The notes: generated by a model not told the origin, from the sequence alone. A stretch of DNA of 64,000 bases from Rhodococcus sp. Leaf278 (GCF_001426085.1 NZ_LMRR01000010.1:62001-126000); one strand, 5' to 3'; shown: positions 11,487-20,840, numbered from the stretch's first letter. Numbers and translations are program-made.

Positions 11487-11917
11487 ATCAACTCGCGACG
11501 CAGGTTCTCCAGCGTCGCGGCCTGGATTTTCTTCAGGCCCAGCGGTGCGAACGTCTTCTCGAAGAATCCGCCGATTCCGCCCGCACCTTTCCACTCCGTC
11601 GTCGTGGTGACCGCGGTACCGCTGCCGTCCGGGGCTACCGACCAGGTGGTGACCATGGAGGAGTTGGCGTCACGTTCGGTGATGGTCGATCCGGTGACCG
11701 AGACCGTCGCGGCGACAGTGCGCACTCGCTTCTCGGTGGCCTGCAGGGTCCACTTTGCGACCGTTCCGTCGCCCTGACCGCCCTGCACCACCTCGTAGTC
11801 GCGGTACTGCTGGGGCAAGATGCGAGGGCGCACGGTCTCGTAGTCGGCGAGAGCGGCAAGTACCCGATCCGGTGTGGTGGCGATGGTGACGGAACTGGAT
11901 GCACTGACCTGAGCCAC
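11483..11917 (-). CDS. SRPBCC family protein (Rv3718c-like)
   Basis: 144 aa, START/Bet-v1-like helix-grip fold (polyketide-cyclase type) that binds hydrophobic ligands. It begins with SASSSVTIATTPDRVLAALA and ends in a C-terminal helix before LENLRREL. GTG start with AAGGAG ribosome site. Conserved position next to the FAD oxidoreductase/methyltransferase pair, as Rv3718c-Rv3719-Rv3720, suggests a lipid-related role; this is inference. Confidence 0.8.
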   Translation of the reverse strand: MAQVSASSSVTIATTPDRVLAALADYETVRPRILPQQYRDYEVVQGGQGDGTVAKWTLQATEKRVRTVAATVSVTGSTITERDANSSMVTTWSVAPDGSGTAVTTTTEWKGAGGIGGFFEKTFAPLGLKKIQAATLENLRRELI

Positions 11918-12175
11918 GGAAACGTTCTCCTTCGATTGCGAACGGGATGTGGATTCATCCTGCCTCGCCGGGCGGCCACATCCGGCATCGCGTCGAGCAG
12001 CATGTGGCGTTCGTCACAAAGAATTTTCACCCGACCGAAAAAACATGCATGATGCAACCATTTTGTCTGAAATATGACGATTTTCCGCCCTGATTCGGCA
12101 ACAGTTGCGTGAAGTTTCACTGCTCGGACGCCTCGGCCGGTGGATACCACGCGGTACGAGATATAGCGTCTGTAC

Positions 12176-13621
12176 GTGGCTTCAGTAGATGCTCTTCTCG
12201 GACGACGGCCAGAACCGAGGGAGAGCGGTTACGCAGCGCACCGGTCGGGCGTCGAGCAGTTGCTTCGCAGCTATCGAGCGATCCCCACCGATGCGACGGT
12301 GCGTCTGGCGAAGAAGACGTCCAACCTGTTTCGGGCCAGGACGACATCGAAGACCCCGGGACTCGACGTGTCCGGCCTGAGCAAGGTCATCACCGTCGAT
12401 CCTGTGGCGGGCACCGCCGATGTCGCGGGTATGTGCACCTACGAGGACCTTGTCGACGCGACACTTCCCTACGGTCTCGCACCCCTGGTCGTCCCCCAGC
12501 TCAAAACGATCACCCTCGGCGGAGCCGTCACCGGCCTCGGCATCGAGTCGACGTCGTTTCGCAGCGGGCTCCCGCACGAGTCGGTGCTCGAAATCGACGT
12601 CCTCACCGGCAGCGGCGAGATCGTCACCGCAACGCCCGAGGGCGAACATGCCGACCTCTACTGGGGCTTCCCCAATTCCTACGGCACCCTCGGCTACTCC
12701 ACTCGGCTGAAGATCCAGCTCGAGCCCGTGCTGCCGTATGTCGCGTTGCGCCACCTACGATTCCACGATCTCGTGACCCTTCAGTCCACGATGGACACGA
12801 TCGTCACCCGACGCGAATACGACGGCATCGAGGTCCAGTACCTCGACGGTGTGGTCTTCAGCGCCGACGAAAGTTATCTCACGCTCGGCGTTCAGACCGA
12901 CGAACCCGGGCCGGTCAGCGATTACACCGGGGCAGACATCTTCTACCGCTCGATCCAGCACAATTCGGACACACCGAAGACCGATCGGCTGACCATTCAC
13001 GACTACCTGTGGCGCTGGGACACCGACTGGTTCTGGTGCTCTCGCGCATTCGGGACCCAGAACCCGACAATTCGACGCTTCTGGCCGCGCAAGTATCGAC
13101 GCAGCAGCTTCTACTGGAAGCTGATCGGCCTGGACCGTAAGTACGACATCGCCGATCGACTCGAGAAGCGCAAGGGAAATCCGCCGCGCGAACGCGTCGT
13201 GCAGGACGTCGAAGTTCCGATCGAACACACCGCGGGCTTCGTGTCGTGGTTCCTCGGCAACATCCCCATCGAGCCGTTGTGGTTGTGCCCGTTGCGACTT
13301 CGTGAGCCGGCAGCGCCGGGAGCGAATCCGGCACGGCCGTGGCCCCTGTACCCGCTCGAGCCCAAACGCACGTACGTCAATATCGGCTTCTGGTCCTCGG
13401 TACCCATCGTCGCCGGTGAACCCGAGGGTGCGGCGAACCGCGCCATCGAGAAGAAGGTCACCGACTTCGACGGGCATAAATCGCTGTACTCGGACGCTTA
13501 TTACACCGAGGATGAATTCGCCGTGCTGTACGGCGGCGACAGATACGAAGAACTGAAAAAGAAATACGACCCCGAAACCCGATTGTTGGATTTGTACTCG
13601 AAGGCGGTGCAACGCAAATGA
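12176..13621 (+). CDS. FAD-binding oxidoreductase, TmsA/Rv3719-like
   Basis: 481 aa. The N-terminal FAD_binding_4 (PCMH-type) domain spans about residues 40-185, with DPVAGTADVAGMCTYEDLV and TLGGAVTGLGIESTSFRSG. The C-terminal half resembles DHCR24-like oxidases. In TmsA/BfaA enzymes this protein reduces the 10-methylene intermediate to 10-methylstearate (tuberculostearate). The GTG start has no ribosome site; an AT-rich GATATA box ends 10 nt upstream, consistent with a leaderless mRNA. It overlaps the methyltransferase gene by ATGA. Whether it acts in tuberculostearate synthesis or a paralogous pathway cannot be decided from sequence. Confidence 0.85.
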   Translation: MASVDALLGRRPEPRESGYAAHRSGVEQLLRSYRAIPTDATVRLAKKTSNLFRARTTSKTPGLDVSGLSKVITVDPVAGTADVAGMCTYEDLVDATLPYGLAPLVVPQLKTITLGGAVTGLGIESTSFRSGLPHESVLEIDVLTGSGEIVTATPEGEHADLYWGFPNSYGTLGYSTRLKIQLEPVLPYVALRHLRFHDLVTLQSTMDTIVTRREYDGIEVQYLDGVVFSADESYLTLGVQTDEPGPVSDYTGADIFYRSIQHNSDTPKTDRLTIHDYLWRWDTDWFWCSRAFGTQNPTIRRFWPRKYRRSSFYWKLIGLDRKYDIADRLEKRKGNPPRERVVQDVEVPIEHTAGFVSWFLGNIPIEPLWLCPLRLREPAAPGANPARPWPLYPLEPKRTYVNIGFWSSVPIVAGEPEGAANRAIEKKVTDFDGHKSLYSDAYYTEDEFAVLYGGDRYEELKKKYDPETRLLDLYSKAVQRK

Positions 13622-14934
13622 CGACGTTCAAGGACTCAGGTAATCGAACGGCGAACAGCAACCAGAAACTCAAGATCTCCGAGATCCTGGAACTGATCTC
13701 CGATGGCAACATTCCACTGCGTTTCACCGCATACGACGGCAGTACCGCGGGACCCGAGGACGCGAGAATCGGACTCAACCTCAAGAGCCCGCGCGGAACC
13801 ACTTATCTCGCAACCGCTCCCGGCGATCTGGGCATGGCTCGGGCTTACGTCTCGGGCGATCTGGAGGCCACCGGCGTCCATCCCGGCGATCCGTACGAGT
13901 TGCTCGCACTGATGGGTGACGAGCTGCACTTCCGTCGCCCATCTGCGATGACACTGACATCGATCGCGCGGTCGCTCGGCTGGGATGTGTTGCGGCCCAT
14001 CGCTCCCCCGCCTCAGGAGGCGATTCCGCGGTGGCGTCGTATCGCAGAAGGTTTGCGCCACTCCAAGACCCGGGACGCGGAAGCGATCCATCACCACTAC
14101 GACGTGTCCAACGCGTTCTACGAGATGGTGCTCGGCCCGTCGATGACGTACACCTGCGCCGCGTTCGAGAACAGCGATCAGTCTCTGGAAGGCGCGCAGG
14201 AGAACAAGTATCGGCTGGTGTTCGACAAGCTCGGCCTGAAGCCGGGCGATCGTCTGCTCGACATCGGCTGCGGCTGGGGTTCGATGGTGCGCTACGCCGC
14301 GCGCCGCGGCGTCCAGGTCATCGGCGTGACACTCTCCCAGGAGCAAGCGTTGTGGGCGCAGAAGGCGATCGACGAGGAGGGCCTGTCCGAGCTTGCCGAG
14401 GTCCGGTTCTCCGATTACCGCGACGTAGCCGAGACCAACTTCGACGCCATCTCGTCGATCGGACTGACCGAGCACATCGGTGTCGGCAACTATCCGTCGT
14501 ACTTTTCGTTCATCCAATCCAAGCTGCGTGACGGCGGTCGACTCCTCAACCACTCGATCACCCGACCGGACAATCGCGCTCACGCCAAAGCGGGCAGCTT
14601 CATCGACCGTTACGTCTTTCCCGACGGGGAGCTCACCGGTTCCGGACGCATCATCACCGAAATCCAGGACGTCGGCCTCGAGGTCCGCCACGAAGAGAAC
14701 CTCCGTGAGCACTACGCACTGACCCTTGCCGGATGGTGCCGCAATCTCGTCGACAACTGGGACGCCTGCGTCGCCGAAGCCGGTGAGGGAACAGCCCGCG
14801 TGTGGGGTCTGTACATGGCCGGGTCCCGCCTGGGGTTCGAGCGCAATGTGGTTCAGCTACACCAGGTCCTGGCCGTCAAGCTCGGACCGAAGGGCGAAGC
14901 GGGCGTCCCCCTGCGGCCTTGGTGGGACGGCTGA
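13618..14934 (+). CDS. SAM-dependent fatty-acid methyltransferase, TmsB/Rv3720-like
   Basis: 438 aa, cyclopropane-fatty-acid-synthase family. It has an N-terminal lipid-binding region and a class-I methyltransferase domain with DIGCGWGSMVRYAARRGVQV (SAM loop, about residue 218) and VTLSQEQALWAQ. EHIGVGNYPSYF and the C-terminal LAGWCRNL are typical of the CFA family. It would transfer a methyl to the double bond of an oleoyl phospholipid chain, after which the upstream FAD enzyme reduces the product. The ATG overlaps the upstream stop, so translation is coupled. A tmsC-like gene is not present. Confidence 0.87.
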   Translation: MTTFKDSGNRTANSNQKLKISEILELISDGNIPLRFTAYDGSTAGPEDARIGLNLKSPRGTTYLATAPGDLGMARAYVSGDLEATGVHPGDPYELLALMGDELHFRRPSAMTLTSIARSLGWDVLRPIAPPPQEAIPRWRRIAEGLRHSKTRDAEAIHHHYDVSNAFYEMVLGPSMTYTCAAFENSDQSLEGAQENKYRLVFDKLGLKPGDRLLDIGCGWGSMVRYAARRGVQVIGVTLSQEQALWAQKAIDEEGLSELAEVRFSDYRDVAETNFDAISSIGLTEHIGVGNYPSYFSFIQSKLRDGGRLLNHSITRPDNRAHAKAGSFIDRYVFPDGELTGSGRIITEIQDVGLEVRHEENLREHYALTLAGWCRNLVDNWDACVAEAGEGTARVWGLYMAGSRLGFERNVVQLHQVLAVKLGPKGEAGVPLRPWWDG

Positions 14935-14939
14935 CCGAT

Positions 14940-14979
14940 GTGCATGGAACTTCGTAGTGGACTACGAAGTTCCGTGCAC
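14940..14979. repeat. 40-bp palindromic repeat, copy 3
   Basis: GTGCATGGAACTTCGTAG then TGGA then CTACGAAGTTCCGTGCAC; two more bases pair on each side (14938-14981). It lies between the stops of two convergent genes (14934 and 14989) and is the best-formed copy, most likely a bidirectional terminator. Confidence 0.85.
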
Positions 14980-14988
14980 ATGGGAGCG

Positions 14989-15771
14989 TCAGCGACCTGT
15001 CGCCCGCAAGATGACTCGAGCCGTCTCGACGGGCTGATCCCAGTGGGGAAAGTGTCCGCACTTGTCGAACCAGTGCAGGGTGGCGTCGGGGAACCGCTCC
15101 AACGCCACCGTTGCCTGGCTGGGAGTCGTCACCTTGTCCTGACGGCCCCAGCCGATGAGCAGCGAGCCTTGCAACGACCCCTTCGGCGCACCGAGCTGCT
15201 TCGGCCCGTGGATCAAGGCCTTGCGGGCGGCGTCCAGTGACGGCGAAGTCTTGGCCGAGAAGCCCTTCAGCTCCCGTTCGACCAGTCCCTTCGGCAACTT
15301 CCACGGCGCAGCCGAGAACTGTGCCAGCGCAGCCGTTCTCGTCACCGGATTACCGGCCAGGAACGGCACCAGCGGCTGAACGTTCTTCATCAGTGCCAGT
15401 GACGCGGTGATCGTGGCTCCGAAGATCTTCACCTGACGGTCGTTCCAGAAGCCGCCGGGATCGAGTGCCACCATCGAGCCCCGGTGACCGCGGCGGCCGA
15501 GCTCGACGACCATGCGCGCGCCCATCGAACTACCGACGAGATCGGCGTCCGACAGTCCCTCGTCGTCGAGATACGTCCGAAGCGCGTCGGTGAGGGACGC
15601 GATCGAGACCTCGGGCAGCGGCGGTGTCTGCCCGAATCCGGGCAGATCCAGGGCGATCACCTCTCGATGCGCGGCCAGCGCTGGGACGATGGGGTCCCAG
15701 TTTCGGTGTGAGGATCCGAGCCCGTGCACGAGGACAAGCGGCTTACCGCGTCCGGTTCTGACGTTGTACAT
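14989..15771 (-). CDS. alpha/beta hydrolase
   Basis: 260 aa, single alpha/beta-hydrolase domain. Oxyanion region LVLVHGLGSSHRNWDPIV (about residue 13), nucleophile elbow GSSMGAR (Ser about 97), catalytic Asp in IGWGRQDKVTTP (about 210) and His in KCGHFPHWD (about 238). No signal peptide, so cytosolic; substrate unknown. It follows the MpaB-type gene on the same strand with a 29-nt gap and ends at the palindromic terminator. Confidence 0.85.
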   Translation of the reverse strand: MYNVRTGRGKPLVLVHGLGSSHRNWDPIVPALAAHREVIALDLPGFGQTPPLPEVSIASLTDALRTYLDDEGLSDADLVGSSMGARMVVELGRRGHRGSMVALDPGGFWNDRQVKIFGATITASLALMKNVQPLVPFLAGNPVTRTAALAQFSAAPWKLPKGLVERELKGFSAKTSPSLDAARKALIHGPKQLGAPKGSLQGSLLIGWGRQDKVTTPSQATVALERFPDATLHWFDKCGHFPHWDQPVETARVILRATGR

Positions 15772-15800
15772 ACCCCTGCATGTACCCCTGGACCGTCGAT

Positions 15801-16733
15801 CTACACATTCGGGCTGTAATGCGAGGGGTCCGAGCGTCGCTCCACGGGCGGCAGGTTACGAGCCGGCGTGTGCACCAACGGTGCGGTCGCCGACATTCGA
15901 CCGAGAGCGCGATCCCATCCCGCCCGGCCACGCGGATGCAGTCGACGCCGCGGTGGCACGAGACCGAACACCAGGTTCACTGCTCTACCGAACAGCGCCA
16001 ACCTCTGCTCGTCCCGCGCAGACCAGCGGTAACCGAGGAGTTCGCGCACCGGCTCGTCGTAGAGCCCGACGGTGATCCAGACGAACAACGCAGCCACCGG
16101 ACGCCGCACCACCGCCCACACCCACAGCGGTAGCCAGGCCGCGTACGGCGGTGGCCCCAGCTTCGACAGGTCCAGGACCCCGCGGGCGGCCTTGTTGTCT
16201 TCCAGCACGTTTCGACACATGTGCAGCCAGTACTGCTGAAACTCGGGCCAGCTCGCGGGCACCGGACGCATACTCATGCCGTAGAGCCGGTACCACTGCA
16301 CGTGCTCGTCGAACAGTTGCACTTTCTGCGCCTCGGTCAGTCCGCCCATGAAACGGTCGGCGGTGAGCACCGTGCCCATGAAGAAGGTGGCGTGCGCCCA
16401 GTAGAACGTGTCGGGATCGAGGGCGTGGTACTTGCGGCCCTTGGCGTCGATTCCCTTGACGTTCGTGTGGTAGCCGCGCACTTCGAGCGCGGTCTGCTCG
16501 GCTCGGTCGCCGTCGAACACCACCCCGCCGATGGGATACAGGGATCGGTACAGGCGCTGCCAGCGCTCGTCGAAGAACGTCGAATGCTGCTCGACACCGG
16601 CACCCAGGCCGGGGTGCATGTTCTGCATCGACCCGGACCAGACGCCCTGCAGCATCCCCCGCCAGTCGCCGAAGTATTCCCAGGTGAGCGAATCGGGACC
16701 GAGCGGGACCGGGCTGCCACTCTGACTACGCAT
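15801..16733 (-). CDS. oxygenase MpaB family protein (DUF2236)
   Basis: 310 aa. DUF2236 proteins related to fungal MpaB and latex-clearing protein are haem or metal oxygenases acting on lipophilic substrates. The family region includes LTWEYFGDWRGMLQGVWSG, DPDTFYWAHATFFMGTV and QKVQLFDEHVQWYRLYGM. Start ATG and the divergent TetR start lie in the two arms of a perfect inverted repeat, so the TetR protein very probably represses both genes. A second, diverged MpaB-type gene is at 22340. Confidence 0.82.
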   Translation of the reverse strand: MRSQSGSPVPLGPDSLTWEYFGDWRGMLQGVWSGSMQNMHPGLGAGVEQHSTFFDERWQRLYRSLYPIGGVVFDGDRAEQTALEVRGYHTNVKGIDAKGRKYHALDPDTFYWAHATFFMGTVLTADRFMGGLTEAQKVQLFDEHVQWYRLYGMSMRPVPASWPEFQQYWLHMCRNVLEDNKAARGVLDLSKLGPPPYAAWLPLWVWAVVRRPVAALFVWITVGLYDEPVRELLGYRWSARDEQRLALFGRAVNLVFGLVPPRRRLHPRGRAGWDRALGRMSATAPLVHTPARNLPPVERRSDPSHYSPNV

Positions 16734-16767
16734 GTTGTCAGACTAGGTTTGACAACATGCGTAGTCA
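16723..16767. promoter_or_regulatory. 18-bp perfect inverted repeat containing both divergent start codons
   Basis: TGACTACGCATGTTGTCA (16723-16740), a 9-bp spacer, then TGACAACATGCGTAGTCA (16750-16767). The arms contain the ATG of the MpaB gene (minus, 16733-16731) and of the TetR gene (plus, 16757-16759), so both proteins start MRSQ. The spacer holds face-to-face -10-like boxes TAGGTT (plus) and TAGTCT (minus), each 6-7 nt from its ATG. Both mRNAs should be leaderless and a bound TetR dimer would block both. Confidence 0.8.
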
Positions 16768-17326
16768 ACAGTTGGAGGAGCGTAAGGCCAAGCGGTACGA
16801 CGCATTGCTCGCCGCAGGGGTCGAGCTTCTGGGCTCTCAGGACGGTCCGGCCGTCAACGTGCGCGCTGTCTGCCGAACCGCCGGACTGACCGAGAGGTAC
16901 TTCTACGAGTCCTTCACCGACCGGGACACCTTCGTCCGGGCGGTGTACGCGTGGGTGGGGTCGCGGGCGCGAACAGCCCTGGAGAACGCCATCTCGGACG
17001 CGTCGCCCGAGGACACCATCGCCGCGCCGGTCCGAGCGTTCGTCGAGCTCATCATCGACGAACCGCGAACCGGACGGGTGCTGCTCATCGCGCCGTTGGC
17101 GGAAGCAGCGCTGAGCCGCCGCGGTCTGGATCTGCTCCCCGGCTTCGTCGAATTGGTGCAGGCGCAACTTCCCGCTAGCGAAGACCGACAGCTGATCGCC
17201 GTCGGAACCGTCGGCGCACTGACCGCCCTGTTCATCGGCTACCTGGACGGCACTGTCACGGCCACCCGCGAAGCCCTCGTGGCGCATTGCATTCGGCTGA
17301 TTTCCGATGCCTCCGTGCGAGGATGA
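16757..17326 (+). CDS. TetR-family regulator of the MpaB divergon
   Basis: 189 aa. The helix-turn-helix is at about residues 12-55 (VNVRAVCRTAGLTERYFYESF), followed by a TetR C-terminal ligand domain. The start codon lies in its own presumed operator (perfect 18-bp inverted repeat). Likely a local repressor of itself and the divergent oxygenase. The acyl-CoA-binding-protein gene follows after 28 nt and may be read through. Confidence 0.87.
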   Translation: MRSQQLEERKAKRYDALLAAGVELLGSQDGPAVNVRAVCRTAGLTERYFYESFTDRDTFVRAVYAWVGSRARTALENAISDASPEDTIAAPVRAFVELIIDEPRTGRVLLIAPLAEAALSRRGLDLLPGFVELVQAQLPASEDRQLIAVGTVGALTALFIGYLDGTVTATREALVAHCIRLISDASVRG

Positions 17327-17354
17327 CACCACCTCTAACCGAAGGAGTTCTTCC

Positions 17355-17615
17355 ATGTCCGATCTCGATCAGTCGTTCGCCGACGCGCAGGTAGACGTCA
17401 AGAAGCTCACCTCCAAGCCGAGCAACGACGATCTGCTGAGCCTGTACTCGCTGTACAAGCAGGGTTCGATCGGCGATGCCACGGGTAAGCGTCCCGGACG
17501 GCTGGACATGGTGAACCGTGCGAAGTTCGATGCCTGGGCGAAGCTCGAAGGTACGAGCCAGGATTCGGCGAAGCAGCAGTACGTGGATCTGGTGACCAAG
17601 CTCCTCGCCGGCTGA
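17355..17615 (+). CDS. acyl-CoA-binding protein
   Basis: 86 aa, the usual size of ACBP, a cytosolic four-helix carrier of long-chain acyl-CoA. The signature LYSLYKQGSIGDATGKRPG is at about residues 29-47, and FDAWAKLEGTSQDSAKQQYV follows. The ATG at 17355 is chosen because AAGGAG lies 9 nt upstream and it gives the family length; the frame is open further upstream to 17307. Confidence 0.95.
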   Translation: MSDLDQSFADAQVDVKKLTSKPSNDDLLSLYSLYKQGSIGDATGKRPGRLDMVNRAKFDAWAKLEGTSQDSAKQQYVDLVTKLLAG

Positions 17616-17664
17616 GCCTACGGCTATGGTCGAGTGCGGGGGTTAACGCAACGAAGGGACCCGC

Positions 17665-20031
17665 ATGAGACGCACCGACAGCGACGTCGACGAGGCCGAT
17701 CTCGACATCGAGAAGCCGAAGACGCATGCGGCGGGCGCGACCGCCGTCGCGGTGTCGATGAAGCGCGCGCTGGGACACATGGGTCCGGTGCGCACTGCGC
17801 AGACGCTGCTCAAGCTCAACCAGGCCGAGGGCTTCGACTGCATGAGTTGCGCGTGGCCGGATCCCGATCCCGGCCACCGCCATGCCGCAGAGTTCTGCGA
17901 GAACGGTGCCAAGGCCGTCGCCGAGGAGGCAACGACAACGCGGGCGACCCCGGAGTTCTTCGCGCAGCACAGCATTGCCGAGCTGGACTCCCACACCGAA
18001 CACTGGCTCGGCCAGCAAGGCCGAATCACGCACCCGATGATCAAGCTGCCCGGCGGCAGCCATTACGAGCCCATCGAGTGGGACGACGCGTTTCGCTTGA
18101 TCGGTGACGAGTTGAAGAGCCTGGCCAGTCCGGACGAGGCCATCTTCTACACCTCGGGTCGCGCCTCCAACGAGTCCGCATTCACGTACCAGTTGTTCGC
18201 GCGGTCGTTCGGGACCAACAACATGCCCGACTGCTCCAACATGTGTCACGAGTCGACGTCCATCGCTCTGCAGGAATCCATCGGCATCGGCAAGGCCAGC
18301 GTCACGCTCGACGACGTTCATACCGCCGAACTGATAATCCTGGCCGGCCAGAATCCCGGCACCAATCACCCCCGTATGCTCTCGGCCCTCGAAATGGCGA
18401 AGCAGAACGGCGCAAAGATCCTGTCCATCAACCCCCTTCGCGAAGCGGGTCTGCTGAACTTCAAGAACCCGCAGACCCCGCGGGGCATGGTGGGACCGGG
18501 AACGGATCTATCGGATCTGCACCTCTCCATCAAGATCAACGGCGATCTCGCACTCTTCCAGGCCATCGGCTCGCTGCTGGTGCAATGGGACGCACTCGAT
18601 CACGAGTTCATCGACAACTACACCGTCGGCTTCGACGCGTGGAAAGCGCACGTTGCCGAGGTCGATTGGGATCTCGTCACCGAGGTCACCGGATTGTCGG
18701 TTGCGCAGATCACCGAGGCCGCCGAGATGCTGCGCGACTCCAAGGCCACCGTGTTCTGCTGGGCGATGGGTCTGACACAGCACCGCAACGCTGTCGCCAC
18801 CATCAAGGAAGTCACCAATCTTGCGTTCGCGCAAGGCAACATCGGCAAGGCCGGCGCCGGTCTACTGCCGGTTCGTGGCCACTCGAACGTGCAGGGCGAC
18901 CGCACGATGGGTATCTGGGAGCGCCCCCCGGTGGCGTTCCTCGACGCGATGGCCGCGGAGTTCGACTTCGAGCCGCCGCGTGAGAACGGCTTGGACACCG
19001 TCGATTCCATCCGTGCCATGCGCGACGGCAAAGCCCATTTCTTCCTCGGACTCGGCGGCAACTTCGTGCAGGCCACGCCCGACAGTGACGTGACGTTCCA
19101 GGCGCTGCGCAAGATGCGCATGACGGTCCAGATCTCCACCAAGATCAACCGATCCCACCTCGTCTGCGGCGAGACCGCCCTGATTCTGCCTACCTTGGGG
19201 CGCACCGAGAAGGACGTGCAAGCGAGTGGAGACCAGTGGATCTCGGTCGAGGATTCGACGTGCTCGGTGCATTCGTCCCGTGGCCCGCTGAAGCCGGCGA
19301 GCCCCCACCTGCGCTCGGAGGTTGCGATCGTCAGCGGTATCGCCGAGGCGACACTCGGTGACCGATACGGCCTCGACTGGAAGGGTTTCCGCGACGACTA
19401 CCGCAACATTCGCAAGCACATCTCGCGTGTCGTCGCCGGCTGCGAGGGCTACGAGGTCAATGTTCGACGCCCCGGCGGCTTTGTTCTTCCGCACCCGCCC
19501 CGCGACAGTCGGACCTTCGAAACCAAGAGCGGCCGAGGCGAATTCGCGGTGTCACCGATCGACGTGCTGCAGGTTCCGCCGGGCCATCTGATCCTGCAGA
19601 CGCTGCGCAGCCACGATCAGTTCAACACCACGATCTACGGCCTCAGCGATCGGTACCGCGGCATCGAGAACGGCCGACGCGTCATCTTCGTGCACAGAGA
19701 AGACATCTCCACGCTCGGCTTCCGCAACGGCGACATGGTCGACCTGGTCGCCAAGTGGGACGACGACGACATCGAACGATGCGCGCCGTCCTTCCGCATC
19801 GTCGAGTACGACACCCCACGTGGGTCGGCTGCCGCGTACTACCCGGAAACAAACCCGCTGATCCCGCTGGATTCGACTGCGCTGCACAGCAACACCCCCA
19901 CCTCCAAGTCGGTGATCATCTCGATGGTCCCGGCGGGGACGGGTGTGCAGGGTACGGCCAACGGCCATCAGGACAACGAGGGCTCGGACGAGGGGCACAA
20001 GTCGCACCCGCAGCCGCACCACTTGAGCTGA
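17665..20031 (+). CDS. FdhF/YdeP family molybdopterin oxidoreductase
   Basis: 788 aa, molybdopterin-dependent oxidoreductase of the YdeP/FdhF-like type. CMSCAWPDPDPGHRH (about residue 65) is the N-terminal Cys motif of this branch, FYTSGRASNESAFTYQLFAR and the GQNPGTNHPRM segment belong to the molybdopterin core, and the C-terminal molydopterin-dinucleotide-binding domain begins near LQTLRSHDQFNTTIYGLSDR. Acid-resistance and formate links are described for E. coli YdeP, but the substrate is not known. RBS AAGGGA before the ATG. Confidence 0.9.
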   Translation: MRRTDSDVDEADLDIEKPKTHAAGATAVAVSMKRALGHMGPVRTAQTLLKLNQAEGFDCMSCAWPDPDPGHRHAAEFCENGAKAVAEEATTTRATPEFFAQHSIAELDSHTEHWLGQQGRITHPMIKLPGGSHYEPIEWDDAFRLIGDELKSLASPDEAIFYTSGRASNESAFTYQLFARSFGTNNMPDCSNMCHESTSIALQESIGIGKASVTLDDVHTAELIILAGQNPGTNHPRMLSALEMAKQNGAKILSINPLREAGLLNFKNPQTPRGMVGPGTDLSDLHLSIKINGDLALFQAIGSLLVQWDALDHEFIDNYTVGFDAWKAHVAEVDWDLVTEVTGLSVAQITEAAEMLRDSKATVFCWAMGLTQHRNAVATIKEVTNLAFAQGNIGKAGAGLLPVRGHSNVQGDRTMGIWERPPVAFLDAMAAEFDFEPPRENGLDTVDSIRAMRDGKAHFFLGLGGNFVQATPDSDVTFQALRKMRMTVQISTKINRSHLVCGETALILPTLGRTEKDVQASGDQWISVEDSTCSVHSSRGPLKPASPHLRSEVAIVSGIAEATLGDRYGLDWKGFRDDYRNIRKHISRVVAGCEGYEVNVRRPGGFVLPHPPRDSRTFETKSGRGEFAVSPIDVLQVPPGHLILQTLRSHDQFNTTIYGLSDRYRGIENGRRVIFVHREDISTLGFRNGDMVDLVAKWDDDDIERCAPSFRIVEYDTPRGSAAAYYPETNPLIPLDSTALHSNTPTSKSVIISMVPAGTGVQGTANGHQDNEGSDEGHKSHPQPHHLS

Positions 20032-20037
20032 CCGAAC

Positions 20038-20712
20038 TCAGCTGAACGACCGAACCAGGACCGCCGCGTCGGTGAATTGATGTCGCATCAGTTCACCGGC
20101 GGCTCGGTGGTCCGATCGACGCATTGCCTCGATCAGTTCGTCGTGTCCACGCACCGCCCGTTGTCCCCACTCGGCGTTGGACGCATGCAGATGCGTCGGG
20201 GTGTATTTGACGGCACCGAGCAGAAACCACGCCAAAGTGGTGCCGCCCGCGATTTTGTTGATGGCGCGATGGAACTCGAACTCACACCGTTCGACGGCTT
20301 CGGCGTCGGCGCGTGTCACGGCCTCGCGTAGGTCGTCGTTGAGGGCGGTCAACTGCTGGAGATGCTCCGCCGTGACCCGCCCGGATGCCCGTTCGGCCAA
20401 CGCAGCAGCAATCGTGCCCTGCAACCAGAAGATGTCGTCGATGTCCTGTTGTGTCAGTTCCACGACGCGGTAGCCGCGATTCGGCACCTGTTCCACCAGT
20501 CCCTCACCACGCAACGCCACGAGTGCTTCGCGGACCGGAGTGGCACTGACACCCAGCTCGGCCGCCGCTTCCTCGATCCGCACGAACGAGCCGGGCCGTA
20601 GGAGTCCCGTGACGATCCGTTGGCGAATGCGGCCGGCGACGTCCTCGGACAACTGGGGTCGGCGGGGCATCGAACGCTTCGAGGACGCAGCTCGGGTCAG
20701 ATCGAGAGTCAT
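20038..20712 (-). CDS. GntR/FCD-family regulator
   Basis: 224 aa: GntR winged helix (about residues 20-85, with VRIEEAAAELGVSATPVREA) and an FCD ligand-binding domain (about 95-215) with FEFHRAINKIAGG. It is paralogous to the regulator at 28291 (same WLQGTIA, EFEFHR and YTPT segments). Mce1R of mycobacteria, also GntR/FCD and linked to fadD5, is a reasonable relative. It is divergent from aldehyde dehydrogenase with a palindrome between them. Confidence 0.87.
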   Translation of the reverse strand: MTLDLTRAASSKRSMPRRPQLSEDVAGRIRQRIVTGLLRPGSFVRIEEAAAELGVSATPVREALVALRGEGLVEQVPNRGYRVVELTQQDIDDIFWLQGTIAAALAERASGRVTAEHLQQLTALNDDLREAVTRADAEAVERCEFEFHRAINKIAGGTTLAWFLLGAVKYTPTHLHASNAEWGQRAVRGHDELIEAMRRSDHRAAGELMRHQFTDAAVLVRSFS

Positions 20713-20795
20713 GAATCTGCTCCTGCTCTTGCACGACCGGGCAGCGGGGTTGTAGCAACCGAAGGTGACGCATAGTGTGGCCTGGACAACATTGA

Positions 20796-20816
20796 ATCAC
20801 ATCAAATATATGTGAT
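20796..20816. promoter_or_regulatory. probable GntR operator
   Basis: ATCACAT (20796-20802), 7 bp, ATGTGAT (20810-20816): a 21-bp palindrome, in the gap between the divergent GntR and aldehyde-dehydrogenase genes and ending 24 bp before the latter. The half-site GCATCACAT recurs at 24389-24397 upstream of the fadD5-like gene, suggesting a shared regulon. Confidence 0.6.
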
Positions 20817-20840
20817 GCGATCTGCTGGAGGATTGAACCC

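Noticed and set aside
12176-14934. Complete tmsABC cluster
   Set aside because: Only A and B-like genes; the next gene is a convergent hydrolase. Synteny favours the Rv3719-Rv3720 pair, so tms symbols were not given.
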